Below are positions 1-8,142 of a DNA stretch of 64,000 bases, in pieces; the stretch's first letter is position 1, and every line of letters starts with the position of its first letter. The notes beneath the pieces are model-generated. The model ran no database searches, was not told where the DNA came from, and saw only the letters and a list, made by a program, of their open reading frames with translations. The translations under genes were made by a program, and so were the position numbers. The stretch is from CAITJF01 sp032654645 (GTDB lineage: Bacteria > Pseudomonadota > Gammaproteobacteria > Burkholderiales > Gallionellaceae), in the NCBI GenBank assembly GCA_032654645.1, contig JAULAW010000015.1:124001-188000 (forward strand). The letters run 5' to 3'.

Positions 1-781
1 TCCCACAAGGGCCGGGTATAGATAATGGGTCTTTAAAATACTTTTCCCAATGACCAATCCCATCACCCAAAATTAGCAATTTTTCATATTTATGTTGAAC
101 GGCAAAAAGTTTAGATATTACTGAGCTGTATATTTCGTCGAACTCTTTTTCGTTCATTGATATTGCTTTATCACGAAAATTTTCTAACGTTATGTTCCTA
201 TAATCGATTCTAGGCTGCACGATACAGCAGTCCACCATTATTTCATTGCACAAAAAGTCAACCGTCTTCAAAATAGAGTTAATGTTAACCAATTGAAATG
301 CTGTGGAAGAGTGCAAGCTCGGCGGAGAACTCATGCCACCTCGGATTTTCTGAATGGCGTAAATGTTTTTGCTCACTTTTTTATATGCTGAACAACCGCG
401 AATGATATTCATTTCTTCTTCGTGAACTGAATCAAACGAAAATTGCAAAACATGTTTGGGAGAATCGAGTGCGTTGAGAATTTGCTCAAAGGAAAACCGA
501 GTTTCCGCCATTATGTTAGAAGCAAGACAAATTGCGTACCCTAGTTCCTTGGCATCGGATATTACGTCCAATAAAATTTTCGAAAGAGTTGGCTCGCCGC
601 CACTAATAACAAAACCAGTCGCGCCAATTCGCTTCGCCGGCACAAGAAGCTTTTCGTAGATTTCGCTTCGCGACAATATTTGTTGGCTCGTTGGAACCCT
701 AAAATGTTGATCGGTATTGCACATCGGGCAGAATTGATTGCATTTGTCCGACAGTTCCAAGCTTACCCATGAAATACTCAT
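1..781 (-). CDS. Radical SAM domain protein, 3' end beyond window
   Basis: Reading the minus strand from the ATG at 781 gives an open frame of 260 codons that runs off the left edge. It starts MSISWVSLELSDKCNQFCPMC, with the CxxxCxxC cluster (CNQFCPMC, residues ~14-21) that binds the [4Fe-4S] cluster of radical SAM enzymes, and a GGEP motif (SGGEPTLS, ~residue 62) typical of the SAM site. The last visible residues include a Cys (PGPCG), which may begin a SPASM-like auxiliary cluster region. The gene ends the visible glycan locus, so a role in glycan or sugar modification is plausible but not shown. Base composition is AT-richer than the neighbours. The substrate is unknown. Confidence 0.8.
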   Translation of the reverse strand, partial: MSISWVSLELSDKCNQFCPMCNTDQHFRVPTSQQILSRSEIYEKLLVPAKRIGATGFVISGGEPTLSKILLDVISDAKELGYAICLASNIMAETRFSFEQILNALDSPKHVLQFSFDSVHEEEMNIIRGCSAYKKVSKNIYAIQKIRGGMSSPPSLHSSTAFQLVNINSILKTVDFLCNEIMVDCCIVQPRIDYRNITLENFRDKAISMNEKEFDEIYSSVISKLFAVQHKYEKLLILGDGIGHWEKYFKDPLSIPGPCG

Positions 782-857
782 ATTTGATTACTCCGCTTTA
801 ATCTTGGCGGATTCAACTGCGTTGTACTTCGTGACTGAATCCGCTGTGTTAAATTAA

Positions 858-946
858 GGGACCGCTGAACAAGTAGGTTGCGCGCCCTGCAAACCTACGC
901 GGTTACGTAGTGTGATTCTGTAAAATAGGACTTATTCAGCGTCTCC
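858..946. repeat. MITE-like element with imperfect terminal inverted repeats
   Basis: The ends are inverted copies: GGGACCGCTGAACAAGTAGG at the left and, read on the other strand, GGAGACGCTGAATAAGTCCT at the right. Both share GG-AC/GCTGAA-AAGT. Inside the left half is a second dyad, GTAGGTTGC facing GCAAACCTAC (about 873-899). It has no coding capacity and lies between the radical SAM gene and the end of wzt. No clear target duplication was seen. It could be an IS-derived mini-element or simply a transcription-terminating hairpin. Confidence 0.5.
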
Positions 947-950
947 ATAG

Positions 951-2348
951 TTACACTTCAAGTCTATATTTTGTTTTAAATCGCATGCCAACATGAACTT
1001 TTGTATCTGAACTAACTTCAATTATCACTGCATTGATAATTCTATCTGTTTCGACCGCAGTGCCATCCTCTTCATAGTATGACGCGTTGGGAATAATTGA
1101 ATATGACCCAATGTGAAGAATGGGAAGCGTAACCACCATTGACACAGTCATTAAGCTACCGGGCAAAGAGCAGCCCAGATCCGTATTTTCCACCTCGTTA
1201 TTTGAGCTTGAGATATCAACACCCCGCGCGTTACGAAATGTGTAGCCCACACCCATCCTTAAACTTTTTTCTGGATGATTATTTTTTATTGATACCCGCA
1301 ACACTATGTCTGTGTCATTTCTGGTCGAATTAATTGGGCACCCCAATTTATCATAAACACCAATCCCAACGACTTCACAAAGCCTGTTTCCAAAACGCTG
1401 GTCAACATTGGCAATGTCCGTCTCGTGCTGGCAAAGGGATCCATTTTTTGAATCGGCTATATTTGCCGCAACTTCCTGAATAATAACCGGGGAAGGTGGG
1501 GGCGCTTCATAACTGTCTTGCCCCTCGGAAAACAAATGTGCTAAATAACCATCCACGACTTCTGACACTTCTCCCATTGCTACCATTGCTCCCCGATCCA
1601 CCCAAATAGCTCTGTCACAAAGTTGTCTTACAGCAGTAGCATCATGTGTTACTAGAATGATTGTTTTTCCATCGTTCTGCATTTGTTGAAAGCGGTGCAT
1701 GCACCGATGCACGAAATAGGCATCGCCCACCGCCAGTGCCTCATCCACAATCAGGATTTCAGGATCGACATTCGCCTGAATCGCGAAAGCAAGCCGGACA
1801 AACATGCCGCTTGAATAGGTTTTTACCAGCTGTTCAATGAAATCACCAATGTCTGCGAATGCGGCAATAGCATCGAACCGTTCGTCCACCTCCACTTTGC
1901 TTAAGCCCAGTAAAGCACCATTCAGATAAACGTTTTCACGCCCAGTAAACTCGGGGTTGAACCCTGAACCTAGCTCCAGTAATGCCGCTATCCTTCCGTT
2001 TGTTTCGACTGTGCCGCTGGTGGGTGACAGCGTGCCGCAGATGATCTGGAGAAGCGTCGATTTACCCGACCCGTTGCGACCGATGATGCCGACCGTCTCG
2101 CCTTTCTTCACTTCAAAAGAGACGTCTTTGAGCGCCCAGAACTCGCGGAAGTATTGCTTGGGCATTTGCCCGGCCATGCGTTGCAGGCGTGGCATGATAA
2201 ATTGCTTGAGCCGATCGCGCGGCGTGTCGTAGATGTGGTAGCACTTGCTGAGGTTGCTTACGCGGATGGCGATGTCGCCGGCGCTTTCCCTCTCCCCTAG
2301 CCCCTCTCCCAGAGGTAGAGGGGAACAAATGTGTTTATCAGAGGACAT
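951..2348 (-). CDS. wzt: Polysaccharide ABC exporter, ATP-binding subunit (Wzt-type)
   Basis: This is the ATPase of an ABC-2 exporter that moves undecaprenyl-linked glycan across the inner membrane. Walker A is GRNGSGKST (~residues 91-99), the signature region is TYSSGM, and Walker B is ILIVDEALAVGD. The first ~310 residues are the nucleotide-binding domain. The last ~150 residues match the beta-sandwich carbohydrate-binding extension of Wzt proteins that recognise the chain end. Family proteins normally start close to the IAIRVSNLSKCY segment. Here about 25 extra residues precede it, encoded by a palindromic repeat (2287-2325). The partner permease (3953-4786) is separated from it by two DUF1016 genes, which is unusual because wzm and wzt are normally adjacent. 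Confidence 0.88.
   Translation of the reverse strand: MSSDKHICSPLPLGEGLGERESAGDIAIRVSNLSKCYHIYDTPRDRLKQFIMPRLQRMAGQMPKQYFREFWALKDVSFEVKKGETVGIIGRNGSGKSTLLQIICGTLSPTSGTVETNGRIAALLELGSGFNPEFTGRENVYLNGALLGLSKVEVDERFDAIAAFADIGDFIEQLVKTYSSGMFVRLAFAIQANVDPEILIVDEALAVGDAYFVHRCMHRFQQMQNDGKTIILVTHDATAVRQLCDRAIWVDRGAMVAMGEVSEVVDGYLAHLFSEGQDSYEAPPPSPVIIQEVAANIADSKNGSLCQHETDIANVDQRFGNRLCEVVGIGVYDKLGCPINSTRNDTDIVLRVSIKNNHPEKSLRMGVGYTFRNARGVDISSSNNEVENTDLGCSLPGSLMTVSMVVTLPILHIGSYSIIPNASYYEEDGTAVETDRIINAVIIEVSSDTKVHVGMRFKTKYRLEV
2287..2325. repeat. Family A palindromic repeat, in frame at the wzt N-terminus
   Basis: A C/T-rich block with CCCTCTCCC arms and an inverted TAGAGGGG end, read through by wzt as a LPLGEGLGER peptide. 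Related blocks lie at 6833-6920, 7101-7190, 9649-9690, 35979-36020 and about 61155-61290. Confidence 0.75.
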
Positions 2349-2422
2349 TTTTTTCCCTCACTTCTTTTTGTTCTGCAGCCATAACCGTTTCTTTTCCAGC
2401 TAAAGTTTTTTTGCTGTGCTGG

Positions 2423-3469
2423 TCATTCAACTTGGTCATTTTCATCCCCTTTCCATCCCTGCAGCCGCTCCCTGATTGCCTCCTCGCTCGGCAACAGGTG
2501 CTGGTAGGCCGCCGGCAGATGTGGGGTCAGGCTATAGGTGGCGATGCCGATGGGCTGGGTGGCGGTTTTCAGCGCATATTCGACCACTGTTTTCTTCTTG
2601 CTCTTGCAGATGATGATGCCGATGGCGTCGTTTTCATCTGGCAGCTTGACTTGCTCATTGAGCGCCACGAGGTAGAACTCCATTTTGCCTTTGTGCTCGG
2701 GCTGGAATTCGCCGATTTTGAGTTCCACGGCAATCAGGCTTTTCAGCGCCCGGTGGTATAGCAACAAGTCGATATAGTAGTCGTTGCCTTCCACGGTCAA
2801 CCGGTATTGGTTGCCCACGAAAGTGAAGTGCGGCCCCATTTCGGTGAGGAATCTCTGAACATTGGCGATCAGGGCGGCTTCGAGTTCTCGTTCCTCATGT
2901 GCTTCGGAGAGTTCGAGGAAATCAAAGGTGTAGTGATCCTTGACCGCCAGCTTGGCTTGCGCAGCAACGGCTTGTGGCAGGGCATTGTCGAAACTGGTCT
3001 GGTTAAGCAGGTATTTTTCGTAGGTCTGGTTGTCGATCTGATGCTCCAGCACCCGGCGTGTCCAGCCGAAACGTGCGGTGGCGCGCAGGTAGAACTCTCG
3101 CTGTAGTGGGTTTTGGCAGCGGTCAAGGACCAGTGTGTTTTTGGTCCATGCGATTTCTGCAGCCAGTGGCTGCAGAATTGGCTGCTCCTTGTATTCACGG
3201 TAAAACGTGCGCATGTACCAAAGGTTGCGCCCAGAGAAACCGCTCTTTTCGCCGAATTCCGCACGCAGGTCGGCGGACAACCTCTCGACAACGGCCTTGC
3301 CCCAGCCTTCTGTTTCCTGACGCTCCTCGATCAGCTTGCCAATGTCCCAATAGAGGGTGATCAGTTCTTTGTTGACCGCACGCAGCGCCGCATATTGTGC
3401 CGTGTGTATGCGGGTTTTGAGTTCGGTCAGCAGCGTCCCGTAACCGGGGTTCTTCATTACGTCGCTCAT
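2423..3469 (-). CDS. DUF1016/YhcG-type PDDEXK nuclease family protein
   Basis: The start at 3469 (MSDVMKNPGYG) is chosen over an upstream ATG because the family begins here and it overlaps the preceding stop by 4 nt. The N-terminal half is the DUF1016_N helical domain (LITLYWDIGKLIEERQ, WGKAVVERLSADLR). The C-terminal half carries a PDDEXK-like core: DYYIDLLLYHRALKSL, then VELKIGEF as the D...ExK triad. Family members are predicted nucleases, often near restriction or mobile genes. The biochemical role is not established from sequence. It lies inside a glycan-export operon with which it has no evident functional link, so recent insertion is likely. Confidence 0.85.
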   Translation of the reverse strand: MSDVMKNPGYGTLLTELKTRIHTAQYAALRAVNKELITLYWDIGKLIEERQETEGWGKAVVERLSADLRAEFGEKSGFSGRNLWYMRTFYREYKEQPILQPLAAEIAWTKNTLVLDRCQNPLQREFYLRATARFGWTRRVLEHQIDNQTYEKYLLNQTSFDNALPQAVAAQAKLAVKDHYTFDFLELSEAHEERELEAALIANVQRFLTEMGPHFTFVGNQYRLTVEGNDYYIDLLLYHRALKSLIAVELKIGEFQPEHKGKMEFYLVALNEQVKLPDENDAIGIIICKSKKKTVVEYALKTATQPIGIATYSLTPHLPAAYQHLLPSEEAIRERLQGWKGDENDQVE

Positions 3470-3969
3470 CCCAATAACCCTTTGCCGAAATTGGATAAAC
3501 CCTGTGGAGCTGGGAAAAGCTTGCACATCGCTGGTATGGCTCGGCACAGTTTCGTGGCGACTTCGTAGAACTGGCGGGCGGCGTTATTTTCCACCCGCAT
3601 CAGGGCGCGGTAGTGAGTCCAGCTTAATTCGGTACGCACTGCGTTCCAAATCGGAAATCCTTGAAAAAAAGCGCGCATGTGGCGCAGATTTCTCTCGTCA
3701 AACCCTTTTCCAAACTCGGCGGATAGCGATTCTGCCAACTTGGGGATAAGGCGGGTGCCATACGTAGCCCTATCTTGCCCCTGCTGCTCGAACTCCACAA
3801 TATGCCGCCCTATTTCCCAGCAGGTGCGCACCTGTAGGGCATCCACTGTACGCAGCGCTTGCCTGCGGGCAGATTCAATCAGCCCGCGTAGCTGATTGAT
3901 GAGCATGGGGAGAGACTCCCGACCAGCCGGGAGTTGGGGCTGCAGAATCGGTTTAGAGGACATCGGCAA
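3466..3969 (-). pseudogene. Truncated DUF1016 N-terminal domain gene
   Basis: About 140 residues match DUF1016_N (TCWEIGRHIVEFEQQG, FGKGFDERNLRHMRAF, LSWTHYRALMRVEN). After the conserved AARQFYE motif the sequence turns into unrelated residues and stops, so the C-terminal nuclease domain is missing. It overlaps the 3' end of wzm by 17 nt and the next DUF1016 gene by 4 nt. A second DUF1016 fragment at 15387-15911 breaks off at the same motif and is also followed by another DUF1016 N-terminus. It may still be translated as an N-domain-only protein. Confidence 0.65.
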
Positions 3970-4786
3970 ACCCCTTTCTGGTTTTCTGGAACCACCAGTA
4001 ACCCGCCCAAGCGACTGCCATGCTGGCTACAGCATATATCCCCAGCCCCGCCCAATCAGGCTGCTTGCCAAAGATCATGACGGCACGACTCTGTTCGATC
4101 ACAAAAGTGAGCGGGTTGAGCATCAGCCAGATTTGGAATTTTTCCGGCAATGCCGATATGGGGTAGAACACCGGCGAGAGGAACATCAGCACGGTGGTAA
4201 AGATGCCTACGGTCTGCCCGACATCGCGCACAAATACGCCCAACGATGCGAGGAACCATGCCACTCCGAGGGTGGCAATCAACAATGGCAGGATGATCAG
4301 CGGGAAGAATATGGCTGTCCAAACCAGGCTGCCGTTGATCAGCAGGATGGCGGCCAGCAATACGCCCAGGCTGATGAGGGTGTGAAACAGCGCGGCGCCC
4401 AAGCCAACAACGGGCAGTATTTCCAGCGGGAAAATTACTTTTTTGACGTAGTTGACGTTGGACAAAATCAACACGGGCGCGCGGTTTGCCATTTCGGCAA
4501 ACAGGCCATGCACGATCATGCCGACAAATACTGCGATAGCGAAGGTAGCCTGGCTTTCTTCACCGCCCGTCCCCCATCTTGCCTTGAACACCACGCTGAA
4601 AACGAAGGTGTACACCACCAGCATCAGGATGGGGTTAAAAAATGACCAGGCTATGCCCATGATGGAGCCGCGATAGCGCCCGACGACTTCGCGGCGGGTC
4701 ATCTGAGAAATCAAATCGCGGTGTTGCCACAAGCTGCGGGCGAGTGCCGCGAGCGAGGTCGGATGGTTGGCGTGCGGGTTGATCAC
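3953..4786 (-). CDS. wzm: Polysaccharide ABC exporter, permease subunit (Wzm-type)
   Basis: This 277-residue ABC-2 type permease is strongly hydrophobic, with about six membrane segments (for example GIAWSFFNPILMLVVYTFVF and the stretch around residues 110-140). The cytoplasmic start RDLISQMTRREVVGRYRGS is the conserved N-terminal motif of O-antigen/teichoic-acid exporters. It forms the channel energised by Wzt (951-2348). The start overlaps the rfbC stop by 4 nt, so the two are co-translated. Its 3' end is overlapped by an inserted DUF1016 gene. Confidence 0.9.
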   Translation of the reverse strand: MINPHANHPTSLAALARSLWQHRDLISQMTRREVVGRYRGSIMGIAWSFFNPILMLVVYTFVFSVVFKARWGTGGEESQATFAIAVFVGMIVHGLFAEMANRAPVLILSNVNYVKKVIFPLEILPVVGLGAALFHTLISLGVLLAAILLINGSLVWTAIFFPLIILPLLIATLGVAWFLASLGVFVRDVGQTVGIFTTVLMFLSPVFYPISALPEKFQIWLMLNPLTFVIEQSRAVMIFGKQPDWAGLGIYAVASMAVAWAGYWWFQKTRKGFADVL

Positions 4787-5328
4787 TCGAACAAATCCGC
4801 TTCGGCGAGCGTTTTACCTTGCGCATCTTTTCCGGAAAGGGCGGGAGCAACTTGCAGCTTCCAATCTATCGCCAGGTCAGTGTCATCCCAGCGGATGCAC
4901 CGCTCATGTTCCGGAAACCAGTAATCGGTGGTCTTGTACAAAAACTCCGCCGTGTCCGAGAGCACGACAAAGCCGTGGGCGAAGCCTTCCGGTATCCAGA
5001 GGATGCGTTTGTTTTCGGCGGACAATTCCACTGCGACGTGCTTTCCAAAAGTTGGCGAGCTTTTGCGTATGTCCACCGCAATGTCGAGCACTGCACCCTG
5101 CACCACGCGCATCATCTTGCCTTGTGGGTGCCGGATTTGATAGTGCAGGCCGCGCAGTACATTTTTGGCCGAGCGCGAGTGGTTGTCCTGCACAAAATCC
5201 ACATCGCGGCCTACTAGCCCTGCAAACTTGCGCCGGTTGCAGCTTTCAAAAAAGAAACCACGGTCGTCGCCGAATACGTTTGGTTCAATGATCAGTAGAT
5301 CGGGAATGGTGGTGGGAATGGCAATCAT
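4783..5328 (-). CDS. rfbC: dTDP-4-dehydrorhamnose 3,5-epimerase
   Basis: The cupin-fold epimerase converts dTDP-4-keto-6-deoxyglucose to dTDP-4-keto-rhamnose. The catalytic His lies in RGLHYQ and the Tyr in FLYKTTDYW. NHSRSAKNVLRG and IPEGFAHGF are family motifs. The start at 5328 (MIAIPTTIPDLL) is preferred over an upstream ATG at 5415 because it has an AAGGGA ribosome site and gives the usual ~181 residues. rfbA, rfbB and rfbD are not in the window. It is the first gene of the rfbC-wzm unit, with a candidate promoter at 5372-5377. Confidence 0.92.
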   Translation of the reverse strand: MIAIPTTIPDLLIIEPNVFGDDRGFFFESCNRRKFAGLVGRDVDFVQDNHSRSAKNVLRGLHYQIRHPQGKMMRVVQGAVLDIAVDIRKSSPTFGKHVAVELSAENKRILWIPEGFAHGFVVLSDTAEFLYKTTDYWFPEHERCIRWDDTDLAIDWKLQVAPALSGKDAQGKTLAEADLFE

Positions 5329-5365
5329 ATGATCCCTTATGGTCAAGCCGGCCGCAGCAAAACAG

Positions 5366-5400
5366 GGCGCGATTATACTCAGCAAGTTCGCCCGATAACA
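5366..5400 (-). promoter_or_regulatory. Candidate sigma70 promoter for rfbC
   Basis: A perfect TATAAT lies on the minus strand at 5372-5377, about 44 nt upstream of the rfbC ATG. No good TTGACA is found 16-18 nt further upstream, so activity might need an activator. A small hairpin (ATATGTC-TTTC-GACATAT, 5400-5417) sits just upstream and could be an operator or the terminator of the debris behind it. Confidence 0.4.
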
Positions 5401-5424
5401 TATGTCTTTCGACATATTGACTTA

Positions 5425-5679
5425 TCAAAAATTACCTGCTCCAGAAATCGGCAAATCCGTTTTGCCGGGCTGGAACGACCTTGGGGAAAAGCCGAGGTCG
5501 CGTGCAGCATCCGTATGTTCAAAAACCAGATCGGCATTCATTCTTTCGGCCATTGCCGCCGACCAATTGCGGAATCGCGGCAGCACTTTCAAGCAGGCGA
5601 TTGCCGGGCGAAAGATGTACAGAGGTATGTTCACGAATCGCTCCGGCTTGCCCATTGTTCTGAAAACTCTTTCAACCAT
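5425..5679 (-). pseudogene. Duplicated 3' fragment of the epimerase gene at 7225-8142
   Basis: The 84 residues (MVERVFRTMGKPERFVNIP to the end) match the last 84 residues of the SDR protein at 7225-8142 with about ten substitutions. The DNA is near-identical between about 5427-5680 and 7227-7480. No Rossmann N-terminus is present. This is a direct repeat flanking the MNT/HEPN module and other debris, as expected from a duplication or a recombination event. Confidence 0.8.
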
Positions 5680-5726
5680 GCTTTCAGCAAGCAGTGTATC
5701 GATACCGTCAAGATGGCCGCTTAAAG

Positions 5727-5775
5727 GGCTGTCGTAGATTTGTTAGCAGTTGCTGACACAGATGGCGATGTTCAT
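5727..5775 (-). pseudogene. Remnant of a second wzt start
   Basis: The minus strand from the ATG at 5775 reads MNIAICVSNC-stop-QIYDSP. This matches IAIRVSNLSKCYHIYDTP at the conserved start of Wzt (951-2348), and the DNA of the two places is clearly related (2230-2275). The ATG overlaps the HEPN gene's TGA, so this was once an operon of MNT-HEPN-wzt. Only some 50 bp are left. Confidence 0.55.
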
Positions 5776-6239
5776 TCCGGTTTAACTCTATACGCATCAG
5801 CACAGAAGTTGAGCAGTCGTTGGAAATACTCGAATAATTCTGGTGTGGCTTTGAGTGTCTCAGCGAAAAATTGTGTGAGCCGCTCAGGATTTTCCTCGTA
5901 CTCATGATTAACCGCATTTCTTAGTTCGCGGATAAGTTTCCAGCGTTCGGCCGTTTCGATTAAACCCAGCTTTTCCATGAAAGCGAGGACCGAGCCAAAT
6001 CTTTCCACTTCGATTTCTTCTTCGATAGCGACGGCTCGCATCGTCTTGCCAAGATGCTCCTGAAACTCGCTGAAGCGAACACGAAAAGCGGCGAGTGACT
6101 CATGCTGCTCCAGGCTTAGTGCCTGCCAGTTTGTAATAGGTAAAATGTGCTGGACTCGTTGTGCGGAATAATCCAGGTATTCACGCATTCGCTTTAAATG
6201 GCTGAGCTGCTTGGCAATCAGGCGTAAATGCTCGGTCAC
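5772..6239 (-). CDS. HEPN-domain protein, probable toxin of an MNT/HEPN pair
   Basis: This 155-residue all-helical protein carries the R-x4-6-H motif of HEPN ribonucleases near the C-terminus (RELRNAVNHEYEENP). The usual length for this group is 130-160. It follows a minimal nucleotidyltransferase with a 4-nt overlap, the arrangement of HepT/MntA-type toxin-antitoxin modules. In the family the HEPN partner is an RNase and the MNT partner neutralises it by AMPylation. Here that is inferred from homology and layout only. Confidence 0.72.
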   Translation of the reverse strand: MTEHLRLIAKQLSHLKRMREYLDYSAQRVQHILPITNWQALSLEQHESLAAFRVRFSEFQEHLGKTMRAVAIEEEIEVERFGSVLAFMEKLGLIETAERWKLIRELRNAVNHEYEENPERLTQFFAETLKATPELFEYFQRLLNFCADAYRVKPE

Positions 6240-6523
6240 AATTGGACTCCTTGAGCCTTTGCCAGGTTGTAGATTGGCTTGTCTTGGCCGGGTTCTTTTA
6301 CTACCAGGTCAACGGGCAAATCCAGGCTGTCCTCAAGCGTAATCTTGCAACGCAATGTCGACATCAATGTGTCTCGACGTGAGGACTCAACATATAAATC
6401 GACATCGCCACCACGCTTGAAATCATCGGCACGCGACCCAAAGAGCCACACTGACGCATCGGCTCCAAAATTTTGGCGTGCCACTTGGAGGATGGTTTCA
6501 ATTTGTACTGCAGTTAGTCTCAT
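6236..6523 (-). CDS. Minimal nucleotidyltransferase, probable antitoxin of an MNT/HEPN pair
   Basis: The 95 residues show the nucleotidyltransferase motif: VWLFGSRADDFKRGGDVDLY, with GS followed by DVD as the metal ligands. LDLPVDLVV supplies the third acidic position. It is the upstream partner of the HEPN gene (overlap 6236-6239). MntA-like proteins modify a Tyr of the HEPN toxin with AMP. The intact catalytic residues suggest the same here. Confidence 0.75.
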   Translation of the reverse strand: MRLTAVQIETILQVARQNFGADASVWLFGSRADDFKRGGDVDLYVESSRRDTLMSTLRCKITLEDSLDLPVDLVVKEPGQDKPIYNLAKAQGVQL

Positions 6524-6596
6524 TTGGATTGCCTCCCAAGTATCGGGAATGGCATTTTAAATCATTTAGCAGGAGGTAGCGAAAACATAAGGGGCC

Positions 6597-6735
6597 TCAC
6601 ACCGAATTCAGAATTGCGCATATCTCATCCACTTCTTCATTCGTCAAGTCGGGGAAATTGCCAATGTAGAAACCGTAGAAATGAACGTGCTCCGTTTCAG
6701 GGAACTCGCGATGATGCCCGTCCGGCACGATACCC
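6597..6735 (-). pseudogene. C-terminal remnant of a DegT-type sugar aminotransferase
   Basis: Minus-strand reading gives VPDGHHREFPETEHVHFYGF, YIGNFPDLTNEEVDEICAIL and a TGA at 6597-6599. This is the typical end of DegT/DnrJ/EryC1/StrS aminotransferases (GNFPDLT-EE--EIC-LLN). Upstream it merges into repeat DNA by a frame change, so everything before it, including the PLP lysine, is gone. It shows that a sugar aminotransferase once stood here. Confidence 0.6.
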
Positions 6736-6775
6736 TTCAGGTAGCGGGGTTGCGGGCTACCGCAAGATCAATCAA

Positions 6776-7228
6776 CCTAAATTCCTCAGTTGAGAACATG
6801 CAATTTACAGGGGAATCAATATGGGCGCAGCTTCTCCCTCTCCCCAACCCCTCTCCCCAAGGGAGAGGGGCTTTGCTCCCTTCCCCCTCGGGGGGAAGGG
6901 CTGGGGATGAGGGTTTACCCTCTGTCGGTTCATTTTCAACCGAGGTTTTCAGGATCAAGTCAATCTGATCTTTGGGTGTCACCATTATATCGGCAATTTG
7001 CTGCTTCAGGATTTCTGAGCGTTCCAGACAAGCCAAGCCATTGATCCTAAATTCCTCAGTCGAGAACATGCAATTTACAGGGAAAGCAACATGGGCATAG
7101 CTTCTCCCGCACCCCAACCCCTCTCCCCGAGGGAGAGGGGCTTTGCTCCCTTCCCCCTCGGGGGGAAGGGCTGGGGATGAGGGTTTGCCCCCTGTCGGTT
7201 TATTTTCAACCGAGGTTTTCAGGATCAA
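6776..7228. repeat. Two 183-bp direct repeats carrying family A palindromes
   Basis: Copies at 6776-6958 and 7046-7228 start with CCTAAATTCCTCAGT and end with GAGGTTTTCAGGATCAA. They differ at scattered positions. Each contains a compound palindrome (CCCCTCTCCC-AAGGGAGAGGGG, then CCTTCCCCCTCGGGGGGAAGG). A minus-strand frame of 163 codons crosses both copies but is almost entirely repeat-encoded. The second copy ends exactly at the stop codon of the epimerase gene at 7225-8142. Confidence 0.85.
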
Positions 7229-8142
7229 AAATTACTGGCTCCAGCAATCGGCAAATCCCTTTTACCGGGCTGGAACGACCTTGGAGAAAAGCCGAGTTCA
7301 CGGGCAGCATCCGCATGATCAAAAACCAGATCGGAATTCATTCTTTCGGCCATTGCCGCCGACCAGTTGCGGAATCGCGGCAACACTCGCAAACAGGCAA
7401 TTGCCGGGCGAAAGATGTACAGAGGTATGTTCACGAATCGCTCCGGCTTGCCCATTGTTCTGAAAACTCTTCCAACCATTTCCCGATAGGACAGCCTTTC
7501 CGCGCCGGAAAGGTTATAGGCGTGGTTGCCCGCCTGAGCATTTCGCAACGCCGCAGCGCAAGCGGACGCCACGTCTTCGACATGCACCGGCTGGCGCAAG
7601 CCTTGCGCGGCGCCAAGCAGCGGGAAAAATCCGAAGCGTGAAATAAACCGTGCGATTTCGCAGATGTTGCGATCTTGCCCAAGGCCGTAAATCAGGGTTG
7701 GGCGAAGGATCACCCATTCGATCCGGTTTGCTTCGGCCCAGGCGATAAAACGTTGCTCGCCATCCCTCAATTTGTCTGCGGTTTTTTGTTCAACGTGATC
7801 GGAAGAATTCTGCTTGGTGAAAATACTGGTGGAGCTGAGCGCAACGACACGCTTGGCCTGGCGCGCCGCCAGCATCGGAAAGTAATCCGGCAATACCCAG
7901 ATCGGAGCCAGGCTAACCCAGTGTGCAATTTTTTCTTTGGCCACCGGAGAGGGTGCATGGTTGGGGACGGTTTTTTCGAGCAGCCGAAAAACAATCCGAG
8001 TGTCTTTTTCAACAGGCTGTCCGTATTTGTGGGGTTGCCTCGAAAAGGCTTCCACACGCCAGCCCGCATCAGCCAACAGCGGCAATAAACTTTGCCCGAC
8101 CATGCTGGACGCGCCCAACACTCCCGCAGGTGGTTTAACCAC
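7225..8142 (-). CDS. NAD-dependent epimerase/dehydratase family protein (SDR)
   Basis: This 305-residue extended SDR begins with a nucleotide-binding GVLGASSMVGQSLLPLL glycine loop. A YxxxK pair is not obvious. LRPTLIYGLGQDRN and HVEDVASACAAAL are typical mid-domain motifs of sugar-nucleotide epimerases. It begins inside the 3' end of the preceding gene (8-nt overlap) and is probably co-translated with it. Its last ~250 bp are duplicated at 5427-5680. The substrate cannot be told from sequence. Confidence 0.75.
   Translation of the reverse strand: MVKPPAGVLGASSMVGQSLLPLLADAGWRVEAFSRQPHKYGQPVEKDTRIVFRLLEKTVPNHAPSPVAKEKIAHWVSLAPIWVLPDYFPMLAARQAKRVVALSSTSIFTKQNSSDHVEQKTADKLRDGEQRFIAWAEANRIEWVILRPTLIYGLGQDRNICEIARFISRFGFFPLLGAAQGLRQPVHVEDVASACAAALRNAQAGNHAYNLSGAERLSYREMVGRVFRTMGKPERFVNIPLYIFRPAIACLRVLPRFRNWSAAMAERMNSDLVFDHADAARELGFSPRSFQPGKRDLPIAGASNF

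Noticed and set aside
6737..7228. 163-codon minus frame crossing the 183-bp repeats
   Set aside because: Nearly all of it is encoded by the two repeat copies, with PLPRGEGLG/PLPWGEGLG peptides typical of translated palindromes; no conserved domain remains.
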